64,000 bases of DNA from Gymnopus androsaceus JB14 (GCA_009733575.1 ML769598.1:56041-120040); one strand, 5' to 3'; counted from the stretch's first letter, positions 46,803-59,289 are shown. The notes: generated from the sequence alone by a model not told the origin. Made by a program: numbers and translations.

Positions 46803-49639
46803 TTAATTGCCCTGGAATCGTCCTGAATAGTTTGCAGAGAGCGTTGCCAGAGGTTGCATGCTCCCGACTCGTTGGTGCTGAGGCCGAGTGAGTTTGGGCC
46901 GCTCTGTCAGTGGAGGACGCTTACTAGGAGACTGATTGCGTAACCTCGCAGCAAAGACTACAAAGATTTCGAAGGAGCTGTTGATATTTTCCTGATTTTG
47001 TCCTTGGTCCACATTCAAGAGCTCATCCATACAGACACCGCACGAGTATAAATCTGCAAGTAACGGGGAGTACCACATGGGCCCCTCAACCTCAGGGGCC
47101 ATATAGCCTCTGGTCCCACGTGTACCAGGTGCTTCTGGGCGAGTCGCATTCATGATAGATAGATTGAAGTTGATGATTTTGAGTTGTACCCTGGCATGGG
47201 TCAGATCAAAGACCAAGTTGTCGGGTTTTAAATCCATATGAGCTACCTGGAGTTGAGAATGAAGGAAGTTGACACCAGTCATCAACTGATCACAGAGTGA
47301 TAAACTTCGCCCTTCCAAGCGACTCCCTCGTGACTTCTTCAACTCGTTACCAACTGGACGGTAATGAGGAAGTTCAAGATATGGAGACCCAGCATACTCT
47401 CCAGTTGACCAACGACCTATCCACCACTCGCAAATAAAGTACGCCAAACCTGGGTGCCAGTGACCATGAGAGTGATGATGATGAAGAAGCTCGTACACCC
47501 TGAGCTCCTACCCCAACCAAATAAGTGTTTTTCGAATGCGGAGCACACCTGACTTTGCAACAATAGTAACAATAGGCTGGACATTTCAAAATTAAAGACA
47601 AGATATTACACAGTATCCGACTGAACACCTACTGCAGAAGGAGTGGAGTTCTGGGATAGTGCCAATAATGATCCGCCCACCTTCTGTTTCTTGAACGGGC
47701 AGATTCCATCAATGTCCGACTAGGCATAGCTGGCCTCCTTATATTCAGAGGCAACCACGCGCAAAACACTAAATATACCCCCAATGACTTTATCCTGAGC
47801 CTTACTCAGTTGGTGCATCCGCGGATCGATCATGTTGAGGAGTCGGACATGAAAGTGTGCTCTGGCATGGAGATTATCCAAGGGAAAAACATTGCTTTCA
47901 CCGTATTTCAAAGGGTATGCGATAATCTAACCAACATGTCAGGCTCACGGTTGAGTGAAAACAAAACGAAACATACACGAGAACCATGTTGGTATACCAA
48001 GTGGCACTCGGCTGTCCAAAGCTTGCTCACCCAGATTACAGGTAAGCAAAAGTCGGTGATCCCCAAGGCCATATTAGCTAAACGAACAAAGAATGCCGCA
48101 TGTGCTAACCCCCGCTTCTTATCCGTAGGTGAATTTGAAGCCTTAACCCCGCCGGAGTCTACTTCAACAAAAACGAGGGGCTCGCGATAATAGAACATGG
48201 AAAAATCCATTCGCGGACGGATAAAAACGAGCTTGCTCGTCTGTTCGCCGCGCGCGCGGATTGGATAGCAAGCATTCCCATCTTGAATGGCCATGAAGCT
48301 GGATTTCCATTCTGCGATCTACCATTCCAGCGTCAGTTTATGAGGTAACATTTGTCGAGGAGGACTTACTTGGGATGGACGATGTTTGCGCCTGACTTGA
48401 ACGTGGTACGTGCCCAACGAACGAGGGGTTTGAAGAGCTCTATGCTATCCTTCTCCAGAGATCCCTCTTTACAATGCTTAAGGGTGTCCTCCCTAGGACA
48501 TAGGAATGCGATTTCATCCACTTCTGCCAAGAAATTAGAGGAGTCGGATTGATCAGAGATGGGAATATTGGCTGCTGAGGAAGATGCATCCAATTCCTTA
48601 GTACGAGTCATAAATTCACTGGGATCTAACGAAGCTAGATCAAATAGGCGTTGTAGGTAGACGATGCTCTAAAGTGTTAAAAAATCAGTATGTGATACAT
48701 TGACCACGTGTTAACCATACCGCTGGGTCCCAATACAATGAGTCTCTTTTAGACTGCAGTTGTTTTACCTTGGCCGAGACGAAGTTAGGCAAGCCCAAGT
48801 CTAGCTCTTTCTCTCCCCAATAATAGATGCCATTCCGATGGAGAGACTGGTCCGTGTATTCGCGGTCACTGTGCATTTGGAAAGCAATTGCTGCATACGC
48901 AGTGCAGCGATGTGTTTCAAGGTCGGCACGAACACCAGGGGGTAATCTTAACAATGGGTCCGCGCTCCTCCGCTGACAGTCTTCGTAAGACTCCACAAAG
49001 AGTTTGCTGTTAGCTGTCAAGTATATCATAAGATAAAAGGCACTCGTGGAATGTGAAGATATACGGACCTTTGTCAACAATGCAGATTCCTTTGAACTCC
49101 CAATCTATTACATCCGCCAGGGTTACAGCCCCGAACACTTCTCGACAGCACGGGGATATATGGAAAGCTCCGCCTTGAATATCCGCACCAGGGACCAACA
49201 GCGCACAGGAGAAGTTTTCCGCCCCTTTCAATGCTGGCATGGATGGGTGGTCCATGTCTCTGAGTAGGTGTGTTATTGACATATCGAGATTGGTAATGGT
49301 CTTCAATATCCAAAAATCGTGGTGGATCGCGCCGTCCTTCTCGCGCCGATAGAAGGCGTCAAATGTCGGGTTGTAGAGCCAAATGCGAATTTCTGGGGGC
49401 CCCCGCATCTGTTTTTTCAACTGGCTCCTGGTATTAGAGGCAGGAGTATCAAAAGAATGATTAGAAGTCCGAGTGGAAGCGGATTGCGGTGTGCTAGAGG
49501 TGGCCACAGTATTTGTTGAATTTCTATGGGAACGTAGAAAACCACGAGGGTCCATGGCGACAGCGGCAAGGCAAACTGAGACGACACAATAAGGAAATGG
49601 ACCTTGGAACAATGTGGAAGTCCCGTGACCTGTACTCAT
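46803..49639 (-). pseudogene. Nuclease-like/protein-kinase fusion gene, disrupted
   Basis: Exons join well from an ATG at about 49639 (or an inner MDPRGF at about 49555) through RIWLYNPTFDAF, an intron joining CIVDKA to NSKLFVESYEDC, NGIYYWGEKELDLGLP, then PLVFVEVDSGG, GLAHAAFFVRLANMALG and LNMIDPRMHQLSKAQDK. The C-terminal part is a protein kinase: HMDLKPDNLVFD (HRD loop with Met for Arg), KIINFNLS at the DFG site, GTRGYMAPEV and DLYSCGV. Agaricomycetes have expanded proteins pairing a PD-(D/E)XK-like or similar upstream domain (EVDS...) with such kinases; I infer this one belongs to them. A TAG after EASYA and another just before ELRVYELLHH break the frame, so the present copy is unlikely to make the whole protein. 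Confidence 0.62.
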
Positions 49640-49868
49640 TAATTGTCTTTCTTCAACTCAATGTCAACGTTGACTAGCTTGTGCTCTCACCGAACCTCGT
49701 AAGTAGCTTTCCATTTCTGATAGCCTCTCACTTACGTTCTTTTCTTTTTAGCTCATTTTATGATTAGCGCAGAATTTTCTGAGATCTGCCAAGCGTTCAA
49801 CGCCTGATAAAGATTTGGAAATTCTCCAGCGGCACCTGTAGTTCTCCCACTAGTAGTCCTAGCGCGTC

Positions 49869-51396
49869 ATGTCGTCTATCACTACACGTCCTGCAGTCCC
49901 CATTGAAATACACGTGTTTAAATATCCTCATGCTCTGGTCAATGACCGTATATTCACTATCCACGGTGGCGATGAAAATTCATTTCCATTCCTCCCCTCC
50001 CCTGAAGATGCACTATCCCTAGCGTGGGTAACCTGCATCGCCTGAACTGGATCTCCTCTTTGTATCCATACCTACTGCTTATTCCTGAGGCGCCCTTTGC
50101 AGGCCGTCTATTCGACCGTCTGAGACCTGTTCATCGTTACACTGCTCCCATACACCAACTGCCAGACCTATCGTGGTGCTTGAAACCAGGCTTGATGGTT
50201 GAATGGGCTGCATTGGAAAGTAACATGCGCCGAGTTCTAGTACTTGCAATGCGCAAGCTTAATTTCAATATTCCAAACTATAGCAGCCCACTCATTCCCG
50301 TCGCTCCAGCATGGAACAAGGTGCAGAAGTTTCTGGGAGGATATGGTCACAAAGCGCCACCTAAAGAGGATGTACAACTATCTACGGAACTTTTTCTGCT
50401 ATCTCCTAAAATCAGATGTTGCCGGTATCTCTGCAATCCCTCCAGACTATCTTGACCTTTGCTTTTCTAGAGACGACCTCCGCAAGGCTTGCTCACTACT
50501 TTCTATTCGGACAGATTTTCTTAATGGCCAAAAGTCATATATTCTTACGCCGTTGCCAGAGGATAGGCTAAAATATGAAGTCCTCATCTTGAGCGCTACA
50601 ACAGTGGTAGAAATACTGCGTGCCGTTGACATTAGTGATAACAAAAAACCAAGACTAGATACTATGGCTACTGACTTGCTTTCTGGTCTGCGGCCGCTTC
50701 GGACTTGCATCCGAGCCCCACCAAGCTCTACTTCTTTCTCTACTGGACGGATGTGGAGTTCACCTCTTGGGTATTGACCAAAAGGATACCAATTTTCGAT
50801 GGTTGACTATCGCTCGTATCGCGCTGCTTTGGAGGACTTGCTTTGCTCACCTCGGGGACGCGCGGCGATGCTAAAGGGTGGGATAGTTGCGCGATTGGCA
50901 GAGGTGTTTTTTAACTCTCGAGCATGTCGGGCATGGACCTTCGGATGATGTTCTCCAGTTTGGTCACTGTCAGAAGAGTAGTGAAGATCCTTCGCTTGGA
51001 TACTGGGATGATGAGCTGACTAGTGAAGAGCTTGATTTGATATGTGGTGTTTATAGAGTCGATTCAGGTAAGTCTACCTCTGACGCAATATTAATCTAAC
51101 TCTCTACGTCAGGACAAAAACCAGGACAAGATGTTGGCTTGAACGGCCCTCAAACTTCCGATATTTCATGGTGGCCCAAACATTCGGCATGGGCGCACTC
51201 GGGGCTCAATATTGGGACATGGAACGCTGATTGTGAGCACTGGTACAAGGGTCATTTAGCCAAAATTCAAGCTGGAACGGCAAAACTAATGTCTCCCGTT
51301 CAATGGAAGTCGGCCATTAGGTTTACTCATCAGTCTCTGAAGGTCGCTCAGATAGGTGAAAAGCTTGCAGCTCAATTCCTCGACAGTGTAATATAA
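49869..51396 (+). pseudogene. Unknown basidiomycete family, copy 2 (internally deleted)
   Basis: Over 90 percent identical to the copy at 43558-46369 and in the same orientation. It lacks about 1.28 kb: sequence jumps from AATTTCAATATTCC to AACTATAGCAGCCCACTC (junction at about 50273). It also has a 10-base loss near 50018, small indels near 50380 and 50905 that shift frame, and TGA at about 50775 where copy 1 reads CGA (GYRPKGYQF). The intron (about 51068-51112) and last exon (ending VI-stop at 51396) are kept. The leader AGCGTTCAACGCCTGATAA is shared with copy 1. Confidence 0.75.
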
Positions 51397-51770
51397 AATA
51401 GTCTATTCCAATATTATATCTCTGAGTGTATCGCTTTCTTGTACAATGTGTATATGTACAGTATCTGTAATGCTTTATTTTTGAACTCGAATTAACGATG
51501 AAAGAAATGACAATGACATTGTGAACCGTGAGAAATGAGCTAAGTCTGGATGGCTTCTCTTTTGTGTTTTCGAACAGGTGCTTTTCAGAAGGCTACTGGA
51601 ATCTGACTGGAATGATTTCTTCCTCGCCTCTCCCTTCATCTCTCGCCAACGTTCAGACTCAAAATTCAGTGTTCTTTTTTTCAGCCGCGAGGTCACAACT
51701 TGAAGAGAAAGGCGCTATACAAATATAAGCGCTCTCAATCTCAATCTCAAACCACCACTCTGTCCGACCA
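51397..51770. other. Intergenic, no feature recognised
   Basis: 3' flank of copy 2 and 5' flank of the F-box-like fragment. A TATAA-like GCTATACAAATATAAGC lies at about 51711-51730, some 40 bases ahead of the next ATG, and could be a core promoter. Confidence 0.3.
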
Positions 51771-52175
51771 TGGATTTATTGGGCATTCAACGCCTAATAA
51801 ATTCAATAGTTTTTTGCATCTACTCGTCTCCCCATGCACGTTCTGCACTCGTCTCATTATCATCCGATGACTACCTGGCAAAATAGAACGGCATTATTCA
51901 GACGAGGAACGCCCAGTTCAAGGAACTGCATTCCCGAGCCGTTCAAGAAAGCTCGAGAAAATTAGAATGCTTGCAGATGCTCTTAAAAGATTATCCTTTG
52001 GATTTAGTTCTCGAGGTATGTTCTGGATTTTCATCTAATTGTCTGCTTCGCTGACAGTTCAAGCAGATACATTTGAATTCAATCAACCCTCTCTTGCTTT
52101 CCTGCGTTTCGAAAGCACTGTCTTTGCATGGTGCTGGCATTTGCTTGTTTAGTCTTCTCAAAATACTGTCAGGTA
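51771..52175 (+). pseudogene. F-box-like N-terminal fragment
   Basis: Exons read RKLECLQMLLKDYPLDLVLE, then after a 50-nt intron IHLNSINPLLLSCVSKALSL. This resembles the fungal F-box core (LPLD.LLEI..HL.P.DLL.LS..SKALR), the Skp1-binding motif of ubiquitin-ligase adaptors. An in-frame TAG precedes this part, and no substrate-binding region follows. The segment around the first ATG (GGGCATTCAACGCCTAATAA) resembles the leader of the two copies at 43558 and 49869. Confidence 0.4.
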
Positions 52176-53155
52176 GGTGTTACATATTTTTAGGTCGGGA
52201 ATCCTGCTAAAACATGGATTGGTTCTGCCTAGCCAAGAGGCGTCTCTTCACATTTTGGGATTACTGGGAGAGAGCCTGTTTTCAGATGGAGTGTCGTCGA
52301 AAAATGTGCATCCACAATATAATCTTTTACATGTTTAACTCATCAATTATGATAGGATCAATCCTTCCGCCCAGCATGCTCGATTCCCTGAACGAGATTT
52401 ATGTTTGCTAATGGCATCGTCTCGACTTGATAATGACCTTGAATGGCAAGAAGAGGCAGATAATCTATTCGAAATCCGATCCTTTCCCAAAACATGTCCC
52501 AAAAGCTATCAGATGACGGTAGGCTTAAACTTCTTGTGGAGCGTAATCTATCCCTCATTTACGACTTTTGTTTTTGGTCTTCAGAGTGGAGCAACATCAA
52601 ATGGAAGTTGGTGCATTTTGAATGGGTGAACGAGCGTGTAAATGAAGGTGTAAGTTTTGTACGATCTCCGCAATCTTTGCACCCAATCTGATACTTCCGT
52701 TGTTAGAGCTTGGCCAGTGCACTGACTGATCGTGAAGTGCTAAAGTAGCAATGTCGTCTTTGTGCTGAGTACGGACATGTAGCTTGAAGATTTTTGAAAC
52801 AGGGGAAAATCTTCGATGTTGCGTTAGTTCATAGAAGACATGCCTTACAAGTCGAATGATATGGCATGTGTATGTGAAGCACACTTATACATGTATGCCA
52901 TACGGTGTAATATCATGAGAACTTATACACTGCACTGGCAGCTGCTTATCAGAGATCGTCACAGATCTTAATCGCAACAGAAATATAACAAACATCGATA
53001 CAAAGTAATACAAGGTCGCGATACAGAGTACAACAACAGCCAAAAGAAAAAAAGTCATACCTGCCAATTGTTGAACAAGACCAACAACTTCCAAATAAGG
53101 CATTCCTTGTCTTAAAAGTGCTTCAAATATCCTCGCAAACTGGCCTCGTTACCCC
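52176..53155. other. No gene recognised
   Basis: Short frames such as 52405-52629 and 52597-52884 have no domain signal. They may be decayed remains of the F-box gene or the 5' region of the CACTA element. Confidence 0.35.
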
Positions 53156-55872
53156 ATGTTAGCCTCTCTTTTAAACGCAATCAAGACACACTCGGAATAT
53201 GTTTCGCTTGAACCAGGCCCTGGTGTAAGTGGCCATAAACCTCTTCCATCGAATGCATACTAATATTTTTTCAGCCAACATTACCCCACTCGAGCTTGGA
53301 GCCCCCGTCTATGGGAGGCGACATTCCTAAATCCCCCGTCTCCGAAGTGGTGTGCGGCTTGGAGTCACTCCATTCGACAGATGATATCCATATTCCTGGC
53401 TCGTTCTCTCCTGGTCCATCCACCGGCACAACGCGTACGGTGAGCATTGAGCACCACTATCATCAAAAGCAAACATTCTAACATTGAAACGCAATAGCAC
53501 ACCAACTCATCGTTGTCGATTTCTACACAAACGACACCCGAAATCTCGCCTCGATCAAATAAACGCACTCTGCCGTCACGAGGAGCGCAACCTCCCTCGG
53601 TCGACGATCCGACAATTTCTCAGGTTGCCGCAGAACTCGAGTCCCTCCATCTGGTTGAAGATATTGTCACTATTCATGACGCGTCGATCGCTGGTCCCTC
53701 TCTGCAAAAATCACCTTCAATTTCTCAGGTCGCCACAGAACTGGGGTCTCTCCATCTGGAGGAGGATGTAACTATTTCTGGCACATCCCTCCCTGAACCC
53801 TCCGTTAGTAACTCTAGGCTCCAGGTGAGCAGCTGAAATGAAGAGATTCCAAAAAGATTTTAATATTGACTTGTACAGAGCGACCAAACTTTACCATCTG
53901 AATCTACACTCGAATCTTTGGAAACGCTCATCACCACCGCTACCTTGACAAGCACCCCTATGGATACCTCACACCACGGCAAACTATTCACATCTTCTTC
54001 CGAATTTTATCATCATCGAGGTTCAACAGTACCTGACTCTCTCCAATCCTTGGATGTTTCCTCTGCTATACAGGGTTTAGAGGCTGTATCCAGTGCCAAG
54101 AAGCCTTCTTTCCTTCCAGCATATAGACCCGGTCGTCAGTTTGGATGGAGGCAAACACCCATCCACCTTCAGCGTTCCAATTCACGTTCACCTTCGCCCA
54201 CGGCGACTGGAGGTCGAGTGGGCAAGGTTGAAGCCGATGAACTCAAAGAGCTCGACCAGCTTAGTGATAAACTTGGCCACCATCACTGCCAAGTTTTTGA
54301 CGATGCGTTTGAATCACTATAAGTTGATTCAAAGTGCCAAAGTACGAGAGGCTGGATAAAGCCACTGTTTTCTTGAACAGTGCGCTATCTCGTATTTCCC
54401 ACTTCGAAGCGAAAGAGAGAACCAGAGGAAAACTAGCTGCTTATTGAGGCTCCCAAGTCAAATCAGGCAACGCAACTATTAAAGAGAAGCGGGTTTCTCT
54501 GGCGGAGCGCTTGAAAACATTTCATGTCCAAATTTGTGCGCTTTATGCCCCATTTCTTGCTGAATGGCCAGTCACGGTAGACGCAGGTAAGTAATTTGAT
54601 TTTACCCTTTTCACCTTGCTAACACCCTCATTAGAATACATCTATAATTCGGACTTTTCTGGCTTGGACCAGGCCAATCAAGTCCTCATTCTCCTTGCCA
54701 TTATTTGCAACATGGTCATTGGTTTATTGACCTTACAATGCGATTTTCTTGTTGGCGTCGCGATAATTTGCGTCAAACTTGGCATGTCCACGATTGGCTC
54801 AAGTGGCAGCAATCTTTCGCACTCATTTTCTCCTTCGCAGAATGAGATCATAAGTGACATGCCTTCATCTCTATCTGCAGCTTTGAAACGTTTCGGGGCT
54901 GAGGGTCGTTTCGACTTATATGCCACTTGTCCTTCCTGTAGCTTCACTAATAAAGCGCGTCCCCTGCCAGGGCCGAAGCTTTTCGACTATCCCGAGCACT
55001 GTGTCAATGATATTGTTGGCGAGCATGGCGTTTCCAAGTGTGGTAGTGAACTACTGACGCGTCGACGCGATGGTACAGTACAGCCCATCAAGCCGTATCT
55101 TGTCAGTTCCCTACCTGATCATATTGCGCGTTGCTTGTCCGACGCGACTTATCTCAATCAATCCATTGATGCCACCGATACGGCTCTACATGCCATTCAC
55201 ACTGGTGAAGAGCAGATTGGTGTTCAGAACGTGTTTGAGGCAAATTTCATCAAGGATTTCAAGGGGCCGGATGGAAAGCTTTTCGTGGACCGAGGTGACA
55301 AGATTCGCCTTGCGTTCTCAATGCACACAGACTTCTTCAATCCCAACCGCATCACGCAACGCGGAGCAACGCAGTCACTCGGTGTCATCTCCTGTGCTAA
55401 TCTAGCACTTGACCCCTCCATTCGGTACCTGCCTGAATACCTGTATGTCGCCGCTATCATACCTGGGCCTCACAAACCATCGAATGACGAGATGGACCAT
55501 TTTGTTCGGCCAGTGGTTGAGCAGTTTGTTAAGGCATGGCGACCAGGTCTTAGAGTATCTCGGACTGCCGCCTCGGAGTCAGGAGCTGTAGTTGAAGCAG
55601 GCATCCTACTATCTGTCAATGATCTCCCGGCTGTTCGCAAAGTAGCTGGCTTTCCGGGAGTTTCATCAGGCTTCATCTGCACTGTCTGCCAATTGCATGG
55701 AAAAACTGGCACATTCAATACGGACCATGCTCAGTGGATCCCCAGAAGTAGGGATGAACTCCGCCACTGGTCAACAGCTTACAGACGCTCAAACTCTGAA
55801 CCAACGAAAGTCCATTTTCAATAACTATGGTGTTCGATGGTCTTCGTTCTGGCTGTTAGAATATTGGGATCC

Positions 55873-56989
55873 TGTGAGACTCGGTGCACGAAACGGATCT
55901 CGGACCAACGTATCCCGAATGTCTCGCACCTAGATGTAGGTGGAGACCAAATGCGACCACCCAGGGTAACCGTGCCGTAAGGTGGGTCTGGACAGTAGTA
56001 TGAGTGTTGTACGGAACAGTACAAGCCTCAGAGGTGCAAGGAACAGTGTACGGGCCACCCGCTGACGTAATCAGGAGGAAGCGGGTGGTATTGTGGTCCG
56101 ATGACCAGAAATGAGTGGGAGTGGATGGAATATGGGTGAAGGGGTGGTCCTAAAAGGTGTAATAAGTCCAAATATGGATAGTGCGGATGGAATACAGCAA
56201 ATGCGGACGGAAATAGCGTGAGAGCGGGTGGAATAGGGTGAAAGCGGGCGGAAATAGCGTGGGAGCGGACGGAATAGTGCAAAAGCGGACGGAAATAGCG
56301 TGGGAGTGGATGGAATAGGGTGAAAGCGGATGGGAATAGTGTGAGAGCGGTTGGATTAGCATGAGAGCGGGTGGAAATAGCGTGGGAGCGGGCGGAATTG
56401 AGTGAAAGCGGACGGTCCCAGAGGTTCTAGAGGTAGCAAAACCCAAATAGGAAGCTCCCGGGGAGCTTTGGTTGTAAAGTTGTAAACAGAGATAGAAGAC
56501 AGTGAGCTCTGGACGTAGATTTGGTATCTACGGACAGAGCCTCGCAGTTAATGCAGATGACAGTGGGCCTTCGAACGGAGCTCGGAAGGCACAGCTGGTT
56601 AGAACAGATAGAAATAGAGAGACAGAGACAGAGACAGAGCAAAACGGGATCGATTCGGTAACAATGGTAATAACAGACTGGGGTGCATGGACTCGGGGTG
56701 TCTACTTATATACTGTAGGGTGGCTGTGTAAGTCGTCGGGAGGGCCTGATGGATGGTTATCAAGTGCGGGAGGCACCCGGGAGGCAGGATAAGTGGTAAT
56801 CACATGTAGAAAGTGCCCGGCAGGCAGGATAAATGGTAAATAAGCATGGAAAGCGCCCGCAATGTAGGTAATGAGTGCGGGAAGTATCCGCGGACGGTCA
56901 GGAAGCGTGGGAAGTATCCGCGGACGGCCAGGAAGCGTGGGAAACATCGGCGGGTGGATAGCGGATGAGAAATGAGCCAAGGCCTGACA
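55873..56989. mobile_element. Solo LTR inside the tnp2 gene (1117 bp)
   Basis: Starts TGTGAGACTCGG and ends GGCCTGACA (TG...CA), with perfect 5-bp target duplications GATCC at 55868-55872 and 56990-56994. It splits the tnp2 reading frame between the WDP and TRMLV codons. It holds two blocks of tandem repeats, and no internal retrotransposon sequence remains. Confidence 0.92.
56110..56425. repeat. GCGGACGGAATAG minisatellite within the LTR
   Basis: About a dozen imperfect units built from (G)AGCGG(A/G)(C/T)GGAATAG and GTG(G/A)GAGCGG occur in tandem. A second tandem block with about 33-bp units (GGAAGTATCCGCGGACGG) lies at 56878-56950. Confidence 0.8.
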
Positions 56990-58704
56990 GATCCTACGAG
57001 GATGCTCGTCATAGATGCTATGCATTGTATCCTGGAAGGCATTGTTCACTACCATTGCCACCGTGTTCTTTGCCTTGATGCGTCTACGCGTCAAGTCAGT
57101 GCTGAAGGCTTCAAGTATGCTTTTGACTGGTCATGGATTCATTACGACCATGAAGCTACTCCCCAAGATTTCAGGTCAGACTCCCCAAAACATGTGCCCG
57201 ACGTTGCAAAAATCCAAGATGCACTTGGTTTCGCTATTGAAGGGGATGAGTCAATGTCACTTGATCAACTGTGGACACGTCTCGACAATCAGGGCGTCCT
57301 GAAAGCCCTGAAATTTGTTGCATGGACTTTGGAGTTATCTACTACTTTGAATGGCATACATCCCACCATATCATCATTGTATGTAGAACGCACCAACAGC
57401 AAGTCCAAGAAGAAGAAGAAGAGCCACGAGAATATGCGTTTTCCCGCGGGAGAACTTGCTTCCAAGAAGAGTCACTTCATTACTTTGTTACTTAATTGGG
57501 TGAGCACAATCCCATGCAACATGTTACAAATGAACTGATTTATTTGCAGAGGCTTAAGCAACCATGTAGTTCTGTGGGTTATGTTCTCCCAACTGGAACC
57601 CCAGAGACATTGGCTCATATTCAGAAGGTTATTCAAGACACTGTCAGACCATCCTGGGTTAATTCTGTGCCGAAGAACTTTGGCGATGCAAGTGCAGGAT
57701 TGATCAAGGCAGATGAATGGCGGACGCTGAGCACAGTCTTCCTTCCCATTGCACTCATCACACTTTGGGGCGACATTGACGGTTGCGCCCCTCCTGATGA
57801 CAAGTCGGAATCGGGCTATTTATTGAAAGCGCTCAATCATACGATGGCTCTTTTCCAAGCGACAATTCTGGCTTGCCGCCACTCAGTGACAGCTTCCCGT
57901 GCTTTCGCTTTCCGACAGTGTATCTCTACCTGGGTCGACAATTTACGGACTCTTTTCCCACATACTCGCCAAGGTAAAACACGTCCCAACATTCACGCTG
58001 CTGGACATATCTATGATTTTCTCCTCCTTTTTGGACCTGTCATGTCTTGGTGGTGTTTCCCCTTCGAGCGCATGATTGGTGCTCTCCAGAAGATCAACAC
58101 AAATGATCACATTGGGGGTACGTTTTTTTAGACATTCATTGAATTAGAAACTGAATAATCTTATATAGGTGTCATGGAATGCACGATCATGAAGACTGTG
58201 GCTCGTACAGCCAATATTCGTCGCTGGCTTTGTCGGCCAGATTGTCCTGAGGCCGTCCGACAACTCAAGATTCTCTTCGACAAATGCTTTATACCAGCAA
58301 ATGCAACCAGCGAGGATCACGAACTTCGTCCAATGAAGGGCTCGCGCTGTGCATATGCTAAACTGGATGGTGTCAACTTTTCCCCTTCCAGCACGCATGC
58401 AGGCATTGCCACCATCATATATCGGGCCTCGCCAGGTGCAAGGCCCATTGGAGGCCAAATCCAACAGATAAAGAATGTGGGTCTTAACGGCACTATGGTT
58501 CAGATTCATGTGCGGCCATATGAACTCTTATCAAAGTCATTATATGACCCATTTCTTCAATATCCGCACCTACTAGCAAAAGCTTATTCATCGACACTTG
58601 GAGAAACGGAGGATGTAATTGGTTTGGAAAATATCGTTGCTCATGCTGCTCGTTTTGACTACTCTCACAATAGGACAGTTTTAGTTAACTTATCTAGAGA
58701 TTAA

Positions 58705-59289
58705 ATAATTAGTTTTTCTGATACATGAAACACGGCAGATCCCCGCATGCTTGAACAAGTCTGGAAAACGAGTAGCTATGAAGCGTCCGCAATGACGTTA
58801 AACTACAACCATAGGAAGATGCTGGATGAAACGCAAGAGGTATATATTCTTTTCTTGTTGTTGCAAAGTTGTTGATCCCTCAAACTCCTTTGATTAAGTC
58901 AACTTTAAGATTGCCTGGACGTTATCAGCAATTTTTTGTGCAGCAGGAGACGAGGGTGAAAGAGACGTATGGGGCTATACAATTCATATATAATACCATT
59001 TACACCAAGATTCTGGGCAACAGTGTCGGTGGGTGCATCGATGATCTATTGTGACAGAAGTCATTGCGACACCTGTGTACTGCCGGAACTACCATGGTCG
59101 GATACGCAGAGCTTGGTTTGATCAGAGGCTTCCTTCAGCTTCGTCCTGGTCCTCGAATTCTTGATCAAGATTGCTGATGGTTCCTTTTCACGCAAAATGC
59201 CTATGTACGCATATTGATTTTATCTTGCTGGCGTATTGGTGAACGTCACTACTGGTCTCATCTTCATCGGAGGTCTCAGTAGGCACAGT
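58705..59289. other. 3' flank of the tnp2 gene
   Basis: Presumed 3' end of the CACTA element. I did not find a CACTA/TAGTG terminus. A short plus-strand frame (QQETRVKETYGAIQFIYN) has no family signal. Confidence 0.3.

Larger units (their letters stand above)
53156..58704 (+). pseudogene. CACTA-type tnp2 transposase gene, LTR-interrupted
   Basis: N-terminal exons (53156-54322) are Ser/Thr-rich with a repeated SQVA(A/T)ELxSLHLxED motif. The core (54616-55872) has CPSCSF and CGSELL zinc-type Cys pairs, HTDFFNPN and YLYVAAIIPGPHKPSND, the latter typical of Tnp2 transposases of CACTA elements. After the LTR, TRMLVIDAMHCILEGIVHYHC, then GPVMSWWCFPFERMIGAL (DUF4218-like) and a 52-nt intron precede the C-terminus VLVNLSRD at 58704. 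Removing the LTR and one GATCC restores EYWDPTRMLVIDAMH. Frame problems near 54320-54440, including a TGA after KLAAY, indicate further decay. It catalysed cut-and-paste transposition; it is now inactive. Confidence 0.85.

Noticed and set aside
59100..59289. Continuation of the Helitron helicase on the far side of the foldback element
   Set aside because: The minus strand shows an acidic SDEDETSSD stretch, but I could not match the expected Helitron blocks, so the link is not supported.
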